Origin: Candidatus Rokuibacteriota bacterium
Lineage (GTDB): Bacteria; Methylomirabilota; Methylomirabilia; Rokubacteriales; CSP1-6
NCBI GenBank assembly: GCA_016201575.1
Contig: JACQCN010000117.1
Location: 1 to 7,456 of the forward strand
DNA length: 7,456 nt
Direction: 5' to 3'
The translations under genes and the position numbers were made by a program. The stretch's first letter is position 1; every line of letters begins with the position of its first letter. The notes beneath the pieces were generated by a model. It saw nothing but the letters and a program-made list of their open reading frames with translations. It searched no databases and had not been told where the DNA came from. Shown here one piece after another: positions 1 to 6,028 of this stretch.

Positions 1-237
1 ATAAACCTGCGGCTCCTCGCGGATCATGACGGGCGGCGCGTAGGCCGGGTACCAGTACGGATCCCACCAGTACGGCCACGGTGGCCCCCAGAAGCCGGGC
101 CCGACGAAGACGGTGGTGCTCACGAAGACCCGACTTCGGGGCACGAAGTGGCGGTGGAAGTGCCGGTGCGCCTCAACCGGAATGGCGATACCGAGCAGCA
201 CGGCCAGTAACACGGGGAGCGCCAAGATGTACTTCAT
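1..237 (-). CDS. Small exported Trp/Tyr/Pro-rich protein, N-terminal part
   Basis: The first 79 codons are visible and the gene runs off the left edge without a stop. It begins with a short Lys-containing N-terminus and a hydrophobic stretch (residues about 4-20), then Val-Glu-Ala followed by His, which reads as a Sec signal peptide cleaved near residue 23. There is no lipobox cysteine, so the product is periplasmic or secreted rather than a lipoprotein, as far as can be seen. The mature part starts with a His/Arg cluster (HRHFHRHF) and becomes rich in Trp, Pro, Tyr and Gly (for example FWGPPWPYWWDPYWYP at about residues 53-68). Such small aromatic-rich exported proteins are common in GC-rich environmental bacteria and generally lack a known function. 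ATG at 237 is preferred because AAGGAG lies at 251-246 with an 8-nt spacer. It lies downstream of rnpB on the same strand. No function is assigned. Confidence 0.72.
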   Translation of the reverse strand, partial: MKYILALPVLLAVLLGIAIPVEAHRHFHRHFVPRSRVFVSTTVFVGPGFWGPPWPYWWDPYWYPAYAPPVMIREEPQVY

Positions 238-245
238 CTTCAACT

Positions 246-251
246 CTCCTT
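246..251 (-). promoter_or_regulatory. Ribosome binding site of the exported protein gene
   Basis: AAGGAG on the minus strand, 8 nt before the ATG at 237. It is the strongest Shine-Dalgarno match near this gene and fixes the start. Confidence 0.65.
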
Positions 252-544
252 CATCCGTTGCTCTCCGTCGACGGACTTCCAGCCTCCACGACCCAGGACG
301 GCCGTAGTCTGCGCGCCGAGCGTGCCGTCCGCAAGGCGTCACCTTCGGCCGCCGCTCGCCAGCCTTCAGGCGCAGGTCGTGGCTCGGCGGAGGTCGGATG
401 GGAAGCCGGCCGGCTCGGCGGGGGCTCGAGGGGTAAGCGGGGCGCCGGGCGGTGTCGTGGTCCGCTACGGCTCCCCTCAGCACCGGAGGGCTAGCGGGGA
501 TGACCCCGCATGAGCATGTTGGAAGTAGCGGAAAGAAAAGCAAA
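252..544. other. Non-coding stretch between rnpB and the exported protein gene
   Basis: I see no convincing gene on either strand. Open frames here have Arg/Gly/Pro/Ser-rich low-complexity translations typical of GC-rich non-coding DNA, and none has both a good ribosome binding site and a recognisable product. The minus strand must hold the end of the rnpB transcript and either a promoter or read-through for the small exported protein. No clear -35/-10 pair is visible. A small hairpin at 494-509 is listed separately. Confidence 0.55.
494..509 (-). terminator. Possible GC hairpin downstream of rnpB
   Basis: GCGGGG (494-499) and CCCCGC (504-509) form a perfect 6-bp stem with a 4-nt loop, about 35 nt past the 3' end of the RNase P RNA. 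No U-tract follows on the minus strand, so it is not a classical intrinsic terminator. A T-rich run (minus strand, about 544-532) directly after helix P1 of rnpB is the other candidate for transcript ending. Confidence 0.3.
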
Positions 545-925
545 GCGCCAGAGAAGGCCGGTAAGCCGGGTCCTGTCCCCCGGGCTGGTTGCCCGGCCCG
601 GGGTGACGGTCATTTCTCTAGGGCGCCGGTTGCCCGGCACCTCAAGCGGCCTAACCCGAGAGCGCGGGCGGGCCACCCGATTGCTCTCCTATTCGGCCTT
701 GCTCCGGGTGGGGTTTGCCGAGCCGGCGCGGTCACCCGCGCCGCTGGTGAGCTCTTACCTCACCGTTTCACCCTTACCGCCCTCGCGAGCGGCGGTCTGC
801 TTTCTGTGGCACTGGTCCGTGCGGTTGCCCGCCCTGGCCGTTAGCCAGCACCCTGCCCTCCGGAGCCCGGACTTTCCTCCCGCCGCGTTGCCGCGACCGG
901 CGACCGTCTGGCCTTCTCTGGCGCA
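545..925 (-). ncRNA. rnpB: RNase P RNA, bacterial type A
   Basis: This is the catalytic RNA of RNase P, which with the RnpA protein removes 5' leaders from precursor tRNAs. The universally conserved segment GAGGAAAGTCCGGGCTC is at 879-863, and its partner near the 3' end, GACAGGACCCGGCTTAC, is at 577-561; together they build helix P4. GAGCAAGGCC followed by GAATAGG (704-688) and the CCTAGAGAAATGACC segment near the 3' side match the A-type consensus, as does the GGTGAGGTAAGAGCTCACC hairpin of the P11/P12 region. The ends pair as a perfect 15-bp helix P1 (924-910 with 559-545), which fixes the boundaries to within a few bases. The P3 region is compact and appears to end in a GCAA loop. Length is about 380 nt, normal for the class. 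The L15 GGT that binds the tRNA CCA end appears to be present in GGGTGGCCCG. Confidence 0.96.
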
Positions 926-931
926 CCAATC

Positions 932-937
932 ATTATA
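932..937 (-). promoter_or_regulatory. -10 box of the rnpB promoter
   Basis: A perfect TATAAT (937-932, minus strand) sits about 6-7 nt upstream of the rnpB 5' end near 925. The -35 region around 955-961 (CTATCG/TCTATC, 17-18-bp spacer) is a poor match, so the consensus -10 must carry most of the strength, or an activator or UP-like element helps. Confidence 0.7.
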
Positions 938-957
938 CCGGCTCGCGAGCGGAACGA

Positions 958-963
958 TAGAAT
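958..963 (+). promoter_or_regulatory. Putative -10 box of the glycosyltransferase gene (leaderless start)
   Basis: TAGAAT (5 of 6 matches to TATAAT) ends 6 nt before the GTG at 970, the spacing expected if transcription begins at or next to the start codon. There is no Shine-Dalgarno sequence before the GTG, and an in-frame TAG at 958-960 rules out an upstream start. The -35 region (TATACC, 934-939, 18-bp spacer) is weak. The box overlaps the -35 region of the divergent rnpB promoter. Confidence 0.45.
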
Positions 964-969
964 CGGCCC

Positions 970-1662
970 GTGCAGCCCGGCCTCACGATCGTCATCCCCG
1001 CACTCAACGAGGCCGAGAACCTCGCGGGGGCGGTGGACCGGTGCCGCCGTGTGGCCGCCCGGCACTTCCCCGACTTCGAGCTCATCGTCGTTGACGACGG
1101 CAGCACGGACGCCACCGGGCAGATCGCGGAGGGCCTGGCGGCGGCCGATCCCCGCGTGCGCGTCGTCCACCACGAGCGCCCCCGCAACCTGGGCGCCTGC
1201 TACAAGGAAGGCGTGGGGCTGGCCCGGTTCGCGTACGTCCTGCTGTTCCCCGGGGACGACGAGGGCACGGACGAGCAGCTTCACGCCGTCATGTCGCGGG
1301 CCGGCTCGGCCGACATCGTCGTCAACTACACGTCGAACCCCGAGATCCGCCCGTGGAGCCGCCGGGTCGTCTCCCGCGCCTTCGTGGCCCTCCTGAACAC
1401 GCTCTTCGGCCTCCGCCTCCGCTACTACAACGGCACCGTGCTGCACCGGACCGGGCTCGTCCGCGGCATCACGATCCGGACGGACTCCTTCGCGTACCAG
1501 GCCGAGGCGCTGGTGAAGCTCCTGAAGGCGGGACACTCCTACGTGGAGGTCGGGACGCCGCTGGCGCCGCGGGCGGGCGGCCGTACCAAGGCCTTCCGCC
1601 TGAAGAACCTCGTCCAGGTCGGGCAGGCGCTCGTGCGGCTCGTGGCCGACGTCCGCCGCTGA
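970..1662 (+). CDS. Family 2 glycosyltransferase (GT-A fold, DPM1/GtrB-like)
   Basis: 230 aa, cytoplasmic, probably moving a sugar from an NDP-sugar to a lipid or glycan acceptor. The N-terminus LTIVIPALNEAENL (5-18) is the first GT-A strand and nucleotide-binding loop. VDDGSTD (41-47) is the classical family 2 motif, with D42/D43 in the nucleotide site. FPGDDEGT (93-100) occupies the place of the DxD metal-binding motif. YNGTVLHR (153-160) and GGRTKAFRLKNL (203-214) resemble the acceptor-side and C-terminal motifs of polyprenyl-phosphate-sugar synthases. No membrane segment is visible, so it is a soluble or peripheral enzyme. GTG at 970 is the only possible upstream start because an in-frame stop lies 9 nt before it. 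The gene diverges from rnpB and converges on the sugar cassette with a 10-bp gap, so a shared pathway is plausible but it is not in the same transcript. A 5-bp GC hairpin (1655-1669) covers its stop codon. Confidence 0.88.
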   Translation: MQPGLTIVIPALNEAENLAGAVDRCRRVAARHFPDFELIVVDDGSTDATGQIAEGLAAADPRVRVVHHERPRNLGACYKEGVGLARFAYVLLFPGDDEGTDEQLHAVMSRAGSADIVVNYTSNPEIRPWSRRVVSRAFVALLNTLFGLRLRYYNGTVLHRTGLVRGITIRTDSFAYQAEALVKLLKAGHSYVEVGTPLAPRAGGRTKAFRLKNLVQVGQALVRLVADVRR

Positions 1663-1672
1663 GCGCGGCCGG

Positions 1673-2671
1673 TCAGACGGGGCGGTCGGAGAGGTACTGG
1701 AACCAGGTCCGCGTGGCCTGCTGGATCGTCTCCGGCGTCCAGAGGGGCGCGTCCTTCCAGTAGTCGATCTGGCTCAGCATCACCTTCACGCCGTCCTCGA
1801 ACGAGACCACCGGCTTCCAGCCGAGGTCCCGCTGGATCTTGCGGATGTCGGCCCAGGTGCAGCGGGGCTCGCCGGGGCGGGCCGGCACGTGGACGACGGG
1901 GCCGCCGATCAGCTCCACCAGCCGGTTGATGCTCTGGGGATTGCCCGCGCCCACGTTGTAGACCTGCCCGCTGATGGGCGCCACGGCCGCCGCCAGGAAG
2001 GCGCGGGCGACGTCGGTGACGAAGACGAAGTCGCGCGTCTGGGTGCCGTCGCCCACGACGGTGAACGGGCGGTCGTGGATCTTCTGGGCGAGGAAGACGC
2101 CGAAGACGGCGCCGTAGACGCCGGTGGTGCGGACGCGGGGCCCGTACACGTTGAACATCCGGATCGAGACCGCGGGCAGCTTGTAGACCTGCGCCCAGTG
2201 CAGCGCCGCCCGCTCGCCGAGCCACTTGCTGAGCGCGTAGGGGTACTCGGGCTGGATCGGCGCCGTCTCGCTGGTGGGCAGCTCCTCGGCCAGGCCGTAG
2301 CACGAGGACGACGCGGCGTAGACGAGCTTGCGCACGCCGGCGTGGCGGGCGGCCTCCAGCACGGCCAGCGTGCCGGTGACGTTGGCGCGCATGTACTCCA
2401 GGGGGCGCTCGATCGAGGGCACGATGTCGCCGATGCCGGCGAAGTGGAACACGTGGTCGACGCCCGTGAAGACGGCCGACTCCGCGCCCAGGTCGCAGAT
2501 GTCGACGTGGTGGAACGAGAACCGGCGCTGGCCCTTGTGATGGGCGACGTTGTCGAGCCGCCCGGTGGCGAGGTTGTCGATCGCCCGCACCTCGAAGCCC
2601 TCGTCGAGGAGCAGGTCGACCATGTGGCTGCCGATGAAGCCGGCGGCCCCGGTGACGATCGCCGCCTTCAC
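1673..2671 (-). CDS. NAD-dependent NDP-sugar epimerase, GalE-like extended SDR (epimerase B)
   Basis: 332 aa, normal length for an extended short-chain dehydrogenase/reductase acting on nucleotide sugars. TGAAGFIGSH (7-16) is the GxxGxxG NAD-binding loop, and D32 in AIDNL is placed to bind the adenosine ribose. The catalytic YxxxK is Y145 to K149 (YALSK), with Ser in SSSCYG (121-126). RDFVFVTDVARAF (213-225) and the C-terminal GEPRCTWADIRK (267-278) with LGWKP (283-287) are typical of UDP-glucose 4-epimerase-like proteins. The Thr-Asp-Glu motif of 4,6-dehydratases is absent, which favours C4 epimerisation or a related keto-sugar reaction; the exact substrate cannot be read. The start is GTG at 2671, overlapping the upstream stop as GTGA, so translation is probably coupled. 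It is the last gene of the four-gene cassette. Confidence 0.88.
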   Translation of the reverse strand: MKAAIVTGAAGFIGSHMVDLLLDEGFEVRAIDNLATGRLDNVAHHKGQRRFSFHHVDICDLGAESAVFTGVDHVFHFAGIGDIVPSIERPLEYMRANVTGTLAVLEAARHAGVRKLVYAASSSCYGLAEELPTSETAPIQPEYPYALSKWLGERAALHWAQVYKLPAVSIRMFNVYGPRVRTTGVYGAVFGVFLAQKIHDRPFTVVGDGTQTRDFVFVTDVARAFLAAAVAPISGQVYNVGAGNPQSINRLVELIGGPVVHVPARPGEPRCTWADIRKIQRDLGWKPVVSFEDGVKVMLSQIDYWKDAPLWTPETIQQATRTWFQYLSDRPV

Positions 2672-3678
2672 GCGAGCCGGGCCGCCTGGACGGTCTTGAC
2701 GTTGAAGTAGCGGATGTCGGTGAGCGAGTCCCGGAGCTTGCCGGTCTGGAAGGCCCGGCAGAGGTCGACGACGGCGTCCTCGATCGTGCGCGTGGGCTTC
2801 CAGCCCAGCTCGCGCCCGATCTTCTCGGAGGAGATGTGGTAGGAGCGGAGGTCGTTGCTCGGCGTCGTCGTCATCTCGATCGACGCGAGCTGCGGCATCT
2901 CGCGGAGCACGACGTCGTGGGCGACGCGCCCCAGATCGGCCACCGTGTGGTTCTCGTAGCCGTCGTTGAAGATCTTGCCCGCGATCATCGCCTTCGGCAG
3001 CTCCAGGAGCTGCACGTAGAGGTCGGTCATGTCCTCGATGTGGAGGTTCGGGCGCCTCTGGGCGCCGCCGAAGATGGTGATCTTCCGGTTGTTCACCGCG
3101 AGGTTGGTGAGGATGTTGACGGTGAGGTCCAGGCGCTGGCGGGGCGAGTACCCGCAGAGCGTGGCCGGCCGGATGGTGAGCGTGGTGAAGTCGTCGGCCT
3201 GGTAGCGGGCGAGGATCGGCTCGCAGAGCGCCTTGTACTTGCTGTAGTCGGTGAGCGGCACCAGCGGGTGGTTCTCGGTGACGTTCTCCTTATCGCTCAC
3301 GCCGTAGACGCTCGACGTCGAAGCGTAGACGAAGCGCTTGACCTTCGCCTGCTTGGCGATCGCCACCAGCGGCTCGAAGGCGTCGAAGTTGATCGACTTG
3401 CCCAGCTCCGGGTTCAGCTCGAAGCTCGGGTCGTTGGAGATGCAGGCCAGGTGGATGACCGCGTCCGTGCCGGCCAGCAGCCGGCGCAGCAGCGCCTGGT
3501 CGCGGATGTCGCCCTTGATCGCCTCCAGCGCGGGGTGCTTCGGCAGCACGTCCTCGCCGAAGATGAACAGGTCCACGACGCGGACCCGGTAGCCCTGCTC
3601 GAGCAGCTTCGGGACCAGGACCGCCCCGACGTACCCTCCGCCCCCCGTCACCAGCACCGTCCTCAGCTCGGCGTTCAC
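2668..3678 (-). CDS. NAD-dependent epimerase/dehydratase-family SDR (epimerase A), substrate unknown
   Basis: 336 aa extended SDR. VTGGGGYVG (10-18) is the dinucleotide-binding loop and D36 ends the second strand. GDIRD (56-60) and VIHLACISNDPSFELNP (74-90) follow, the latter being characteristic of a distinct sugar-nucleotide SDR subfamily. YASTSSVYG (118-126) and YSKYK (Y145 to K149) supply the Ser-Tyr-Lys catalytic set. IRPATLCGYSPRQRLDL (169-185) and RRPNLHIEDM (208-217) form the substrate-side and C-terminal signature. There is no 4,6-dehydratase Thr-Asp-Glu motif, so epimerisation or reduction is more likely than dehydration. The start is GTG at 3678 with AGGAG 7 nt upstream (3690-3686), 36 bp after the aminotransferase B gene. 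Its stop overlaps the next gene by 4 nt. Members of this subfamily are common in O-antigen and exopolysaccharide clusters; the precise reaction cannot be told from sequence. Confidence 0.86.
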   Translation of the reverse strand: MNAELRTVLVTGGGGYVGAVLVPKLLEQGYRVRVVDLFIFGEDVLPKHPALEAIKGDIRDQALLRRLLAGTDAVIHLACISNDPSFELNPELGKSINFDAFEPLVAIAKQAKVKRFVYASTSSVYGVSDKENVTENHPLVPLTDYSKYKALCEPILARYQADDFTTLTIRPATLCGYSPRQRLDLTVNILTNLAVNNRKITIFGGAQRRPNLHIEDMTDLYVQLLELPKAMIAGKIFNDGYENHTVADLGRVAHDVVLREMPQLASIEMTTTPSNDLRSYHISSEKIGRELGWKPTRTIEDAVVDLCRAFQTGKLRDSLTDIRYFNVKTVQAARLA

Positions 3679-3685
3679 GCGTCGT

Positions 3686-3690
3686 CTCCT
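3686..3690 (-). promoter_or_regulatory. Ribosome binding site of epimerase A
   Basis: AGGAG on the minus strand with a 7-nt spacer to the GTG at 3678. It lies in the 36-bp gap after the aminotransferase B stop and supports the non-ATG start. Confidence 0.7.
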
Positions 3691-3714
3691 GTGTCTCGGT
3701 TGGTTGCGCGCGCC

Positions 3715-4830
3715 CTACCCGCGGTAGAACGCCCGGATCGTCTCCGCGACGTAGGCGAGGTCGTCGCGGGTCAGGTACTCGTGCACGGGCAGCGAGATGA
3801 TCCGCTCGGCCTGGCTCTCCGCCACCGGGAAGGCGCCCGGCTTGTAGCCCAGGTGCGCGGCGGCCGGCTGGAAGTGGATCGGGATCGGGTAGTGGATCTT
3901 CGTCTCCACGCCGCGCTCGGCGAGGTGGGCGATCAGCCGCTCGCGCCGCGCGGCCTGGACGACGTAGGTGTGATAGACCTGCCGCGCGGCCGGGCGCCGC
4001 GGCGGGACCACCACGTCGGGCGCGAGGTCGCGGAGCGCCTGGTCGTAGAACGCCGCGTGCTCGATCCGCATCTGCGTCACCGCCGCGATCGAGTCGAGCA
4101 GGGCGTCGCCGACGATCGCCTGGATCGTGTCGAGGCGGCTGTTGTAGCCGAAGACCTCGCACTCGTCGCGGTTCCGGAGGCCGTGGTGCCGGAGCAGGCG
4201 CACCGCGCGGTCGATCTCGGCCGAGCCGGTGGTGAGCATGCCGCCGTCGCCCGCCACCCCCAGGTTCTTCAGCGGGAACAGGCTGAAGCAGCCGGTGGTG
4301 CCGAGCGAGCCCACGGGACGGCCGTTCAGCTCGGCGCCGACGGCCTGCGCGGCGTCCTCGATGACGGCGAGGCCGTGCCGGTTGGCGATGGCGCCGATCG
4401 CGTCCATGTCGGCCGGGTTCCCGGTCAGGTGCACCGGGATGATGGCGCGGCTCCGGGGCGTCACCGCGGCGGCGGCCAGCGCGGGGTCGAGCATGTAGTC
4501 GGCGGTGACGTCGGCGAACACGGGCGTGGCGCCGGCGGCGACGATCGCGCCGGCGGTGGCGATGAAGCTGTTGGGCGCCGTGATCACTTCGTTGCCGGGG
4601 CCGACGTCGAGGGCCTTGAGGGAAAGGAAGATGGCGTCGGTGCCGGAGTTCAGGCCGAGCGCGTGCGGCGTGCCGCAGAGGCGGGCGAAGCGGCGCTCGA
4701 ACTCCTCCACCGGCGGGCCCAGCACGAACTGGCAGCGCGCGAACTCCTCGGCGATCTTCCGCTGGATCTCGCCGCTCGCGAACTGGCGCGGCAGGTCCAT
4801 GTACTTGACCTGGCGCACGGCCCGGCTCAT
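3715..4830 (-). CDS. DegT/DnrJ/EryC1-family NDP-sugar aminotransferase (B)
   Basis: 371 aa PLP enzyme, expected to transfer an amino group (usually from glutamate) to a keto-sugar nucleotide. FVLGPPVEEFE (35-45) and NSGTDAIFLSLKA (61-73) form the N-terminal and phosphate-binding parts. APNSFIAT (85-92), PVHLTGNPADMD (132-143) and EDAAQA (158-163, with D159 and Q162 at the PLP ring) follow. FSLFPLKNLGVAGDGG (182-197) contains the Schiff-base lysine K188, and FGYNSRLDTIQA (227-238) is the typical C-terminal motif. All key residues are intact. The start is ATG at 4830, overlapping the upstream stop as ATGA. The in-frame ATG at 4800 is less likely because it would remove the first strand (VKY) that aligns with the paralog. 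Its nearest visible relative is the upstream aminotransferase A. Which carbon of which sugar it aminates cannot be read. Confidence 0.92.
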   Translation of the reverse strand: MSRAVRQVKYMDLPRQFASGEIQRKIAEEFARCQFVLGPPVEEFERRFARLCGTPHALGLNSGTDAIFLSLKALDVGPGNEVITAPNSFIATAGAIVAAGATPVFADVTADYMLDPALAAAAVTPRSRAIIPVHLTGNPADMDAIGAIANRHGLAVIEDAAQAVGAELNGRPVGSLGTTGCFSLFPLKNLGVAGDGGMLTTGSAEIDRAVRLLRHHGLRNRDECEVFGYNSRLDTIQAIVGDALLDSIAAVTQMRIEHAAFYDQALRDLAPDVVVPPRRPAARQVYHTYVVQAARRERLIAHLAERGVETKIHYPIPIHFQPAAAHLGYKPGAFPVAESQAERIISLPVHEYLTRDDLAYVAETIRAFYRG

Positions 4831-5927
4831 CTGGTGTAGAACTTCCGGATCGTGTCGACCATGTAGTCGATCTGCGCGTCGGTCAGGTGCTGGTGCACCG
4901 GCAGCGTGATGATCCGCTTGGCCTGCCGCTCGGCGACCGGGAAGTCCCCCTTCTTGTACCCGAGGTGTCGCGCCGCCTTCTGCAGGTGCAGCGGGATCGG
5001 GTAGTGGATCTTGGCCTCGACGCCGTGCTCGAGCAGCCAGGCGAGCAGGCGGTCGCGGTCCCGGGTCTGGAACATGTAGTTGTGGTAGACCTGCCGGACG
5101 TTGTGCGGCCGCGGCGGGAGCACGATCCCGCTCAGGTCCCGGATGCCCTCGTCGATCCGCGCCGCGTTGCGGATGCGGGCGTTGGTGATCTTCTCGGCGT
5201 CCTTGATCAGGTGGTTGGCGACGATGGCCTGGAGCGTGTCGAGGCGGCTGTTGTAGCCGAAGATCTCCACCTGGTCGCGGTTCTGGAGGCCGTGGTTGCG
5301 CAGGAGCTTCAGGCGCCCGTGGATCTTCGGGTCGCTGGTGACCACCGCGCCGCCGTCGCCCCACACGTTGAGGTTCTTGAGCGGGTGCAGGCTGAAGCCG
5401 GCGGCGACGCCGAAGCTGCCCGTCACCTTTCCGTCGATAGCGCCGCTGATCGCCTGGCAGGCGTCCTCGATCACGGGCAGCTTGTGGGCTCTGGCGATCT
5501 TCATGATCGGGCCCATCGGCGCCGGGCAGCCGGAGTAGTGGACGGGCAGGAGCGCCTTCGTCCGCTTCCTGATCGCCCGCTCGATGCGCGCGGGGTCGAT
5601 GCAGAAGTCTTCCCCGACGTCGACGAAGACCGGCCGCGCGCCCGTGGCCACGATGGCGCCGGTGGTGGCGATGAAGCTGTTGGGCGCGCTGATCACCTCG
5701 TGGCCAGGCCCCACGCCGATCGCCTTCAGCGCGAGGAACAGGGCGTCGGTGCCCGTCCCCACGCCGACCGCGAAGCGGCTCGCGCAGAGCCTGGCGAAGC
5801 TCTCCTCGAACTCCTGGACGGGCGGGCCGAGGGTGAACTGGGCGGTGTGGAGCAGGCCCTTGATGTCGTGCAGGATGGCCTCGGAGTCGGCGAACTGCTC
5901 CTGGAGGTACGAGTAGTTCACGCGCAT
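4827..5927 (-). CDS. DegT/DnrJ/EryC1-family NDP-sugar aminotransferase (A)
   Basis: 366 aa PLP-dependent sugar aminotransferase and first gene of the cassette. FTLGPPVQEFEESFA (31-45), GTGTDALFLALKA (57-69), APNSFIATTGAI (81-92), EDACQA (154-159; D155 and Q158 contact PLP) and FSLHPLKNLNVWGDGG (178-193; K184 is the PLP lysine) appear in family order, with FGYNSRLDTLQA (223-234) after them. The loop that normally reads PVHLYGxPADM is altered to PVHYSGCPAPM (128-138), suggesting a different substrate pocket from its neighbour. The start is ATG at 5927, preceded by GGGAGGA (5944-5938) at a somewhat long 10-nt spacing. The frame stays open upstream to about 6302, but that part is low-complexity Arg/Gly/Pro sequence running through repeats and is not part of the protein. 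It shares 56 of 83 residues with aminotransferase B in the block starting at residue 30, so the pair arose by duplication. Confidence 0.92.
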   Translation of the reverse strand: MRVNYSYLQEQFADSEAILHDIKGLLHTAQFTLGPPVQEFEESFARLCASRFAVGVGTGTDALFLALKAIGVGPGHEVISAPNSFIATTGAIVATGARPVFVDVGEDFCIDPARIERAIRKRTKALLPVHYSGCPAPMGPIMKIARAHKLPVIEDACQAISGAIDGKVTGSFGVAAGFSLHPLKNLNVWGDGGAVVTSDPKIHGRLKLLRNHGLQNRDQVEIFGYNSRLDTLQAIVANHLIKDAEKITNARIRNAARIDEGIRDLSGIVLPPRPHNVRQVYHNYMFQTRDRDRLLAWLLEHGVEAKIHYPIPLHLQKAARHLGYKKGDFPVAERQAKRIITLPVHQHLTDAQIDYMVDTIRKFYTR

Positions 5928-5937
5928 TCGGCCGCGG

Positions 5938-5944
5938 TCCTCCC
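5938..5944 (-). promoter_or_regulatory. Ribosome binding site of aminotransferase A
   Basis: GGGAGGA on the minus strand, 10 nt before the ATG at 5927. The spacing is at the long end, but no better start lies nearby. It supports the short start over the long upstream extension of the frame. Confidence 0.6.
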
Positions 5945-5983
5945 GGCGTGAGGGTTGTGGCTCACCTTCGTGCCCCGCGCGAA

Positions 5984-5993
5984 TCTTGCAAGA
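5984..5993. promoter_or_regulatory. 10-bp palindrome near the predicted cassette transcription start
   Basis: TCTTGCAAGA is a perfect 10-bp palindrome lying just downstream of the putative -10 box, where a repressor could block RNA polymerase. A single site this short can occur by chance, so the operator reading is only a suggestion. Confidence 0.22.
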
Positions 5994-6000
5994 ACTCAAC

Positions 6001-6028
6001 CATATAGCGAACCGGAGCGACCCGCCAA
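6001..6028 (-). promoter_or_regulatory. Putative promoter of the sugar cassette
   Basis: On the minus strand TTGGCG (6028-6023) and TATATG (6006-6001) are separated by 16 bp, each matching 4 of 6 consensus positions. They lie in a locally A/T-richer patch within otherwise very GC-rich DNA. The predicted transcript would start near 5994, giving a leader of about 65-70 nt before aminotransferase A and then reading all four cassette genes. Confidence 0.4.

Noticed and set aside
81..513. Small plus-strand open frames in the left non-coding stretch
   Set aside because: They are Arg/Ser/Gly/Pro-rich, mutually overlapping, partly antisense to the exported protein gene, and lack ribosome binding sites or recognisable domains.
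841..1536. A 231-codon open frame on the minus strand opposite the glycosyltransferase
   Set aside because: It overlaps the whole glycosyltransferase domain, which has its motifs in order on the plus strand, and it runs into the 5' half of rnpB.
1673..3678. dTDP-glucose 4,6-dehydratase for either SDR
   Set aside because: The position that reads Thr-Asp-Glu in those enzymes is Ser-Thr-Ser-Ser or Ser-Ser-Ser-Cys here.
2836..4839. A 667-codon open frame on the plus strand, antisense to epimerase A and aminotransferase B
   Set aside because: Its translation is Arg/Asp/Val/Leu/Gly/His low-complexity sequence expected from the complement of GC-rich coding DNA. It overlaps two genes with intact catalytic motifs and shows no domain of its own.
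4887..5951. A 354-codon open frame on the plus strand opposite aminotransferase A
   Set aside because: Same reason: a mirror frame of a real gene, with Val/Asp/Leu/Gly/Arg-biased composition and no recognisable motif.
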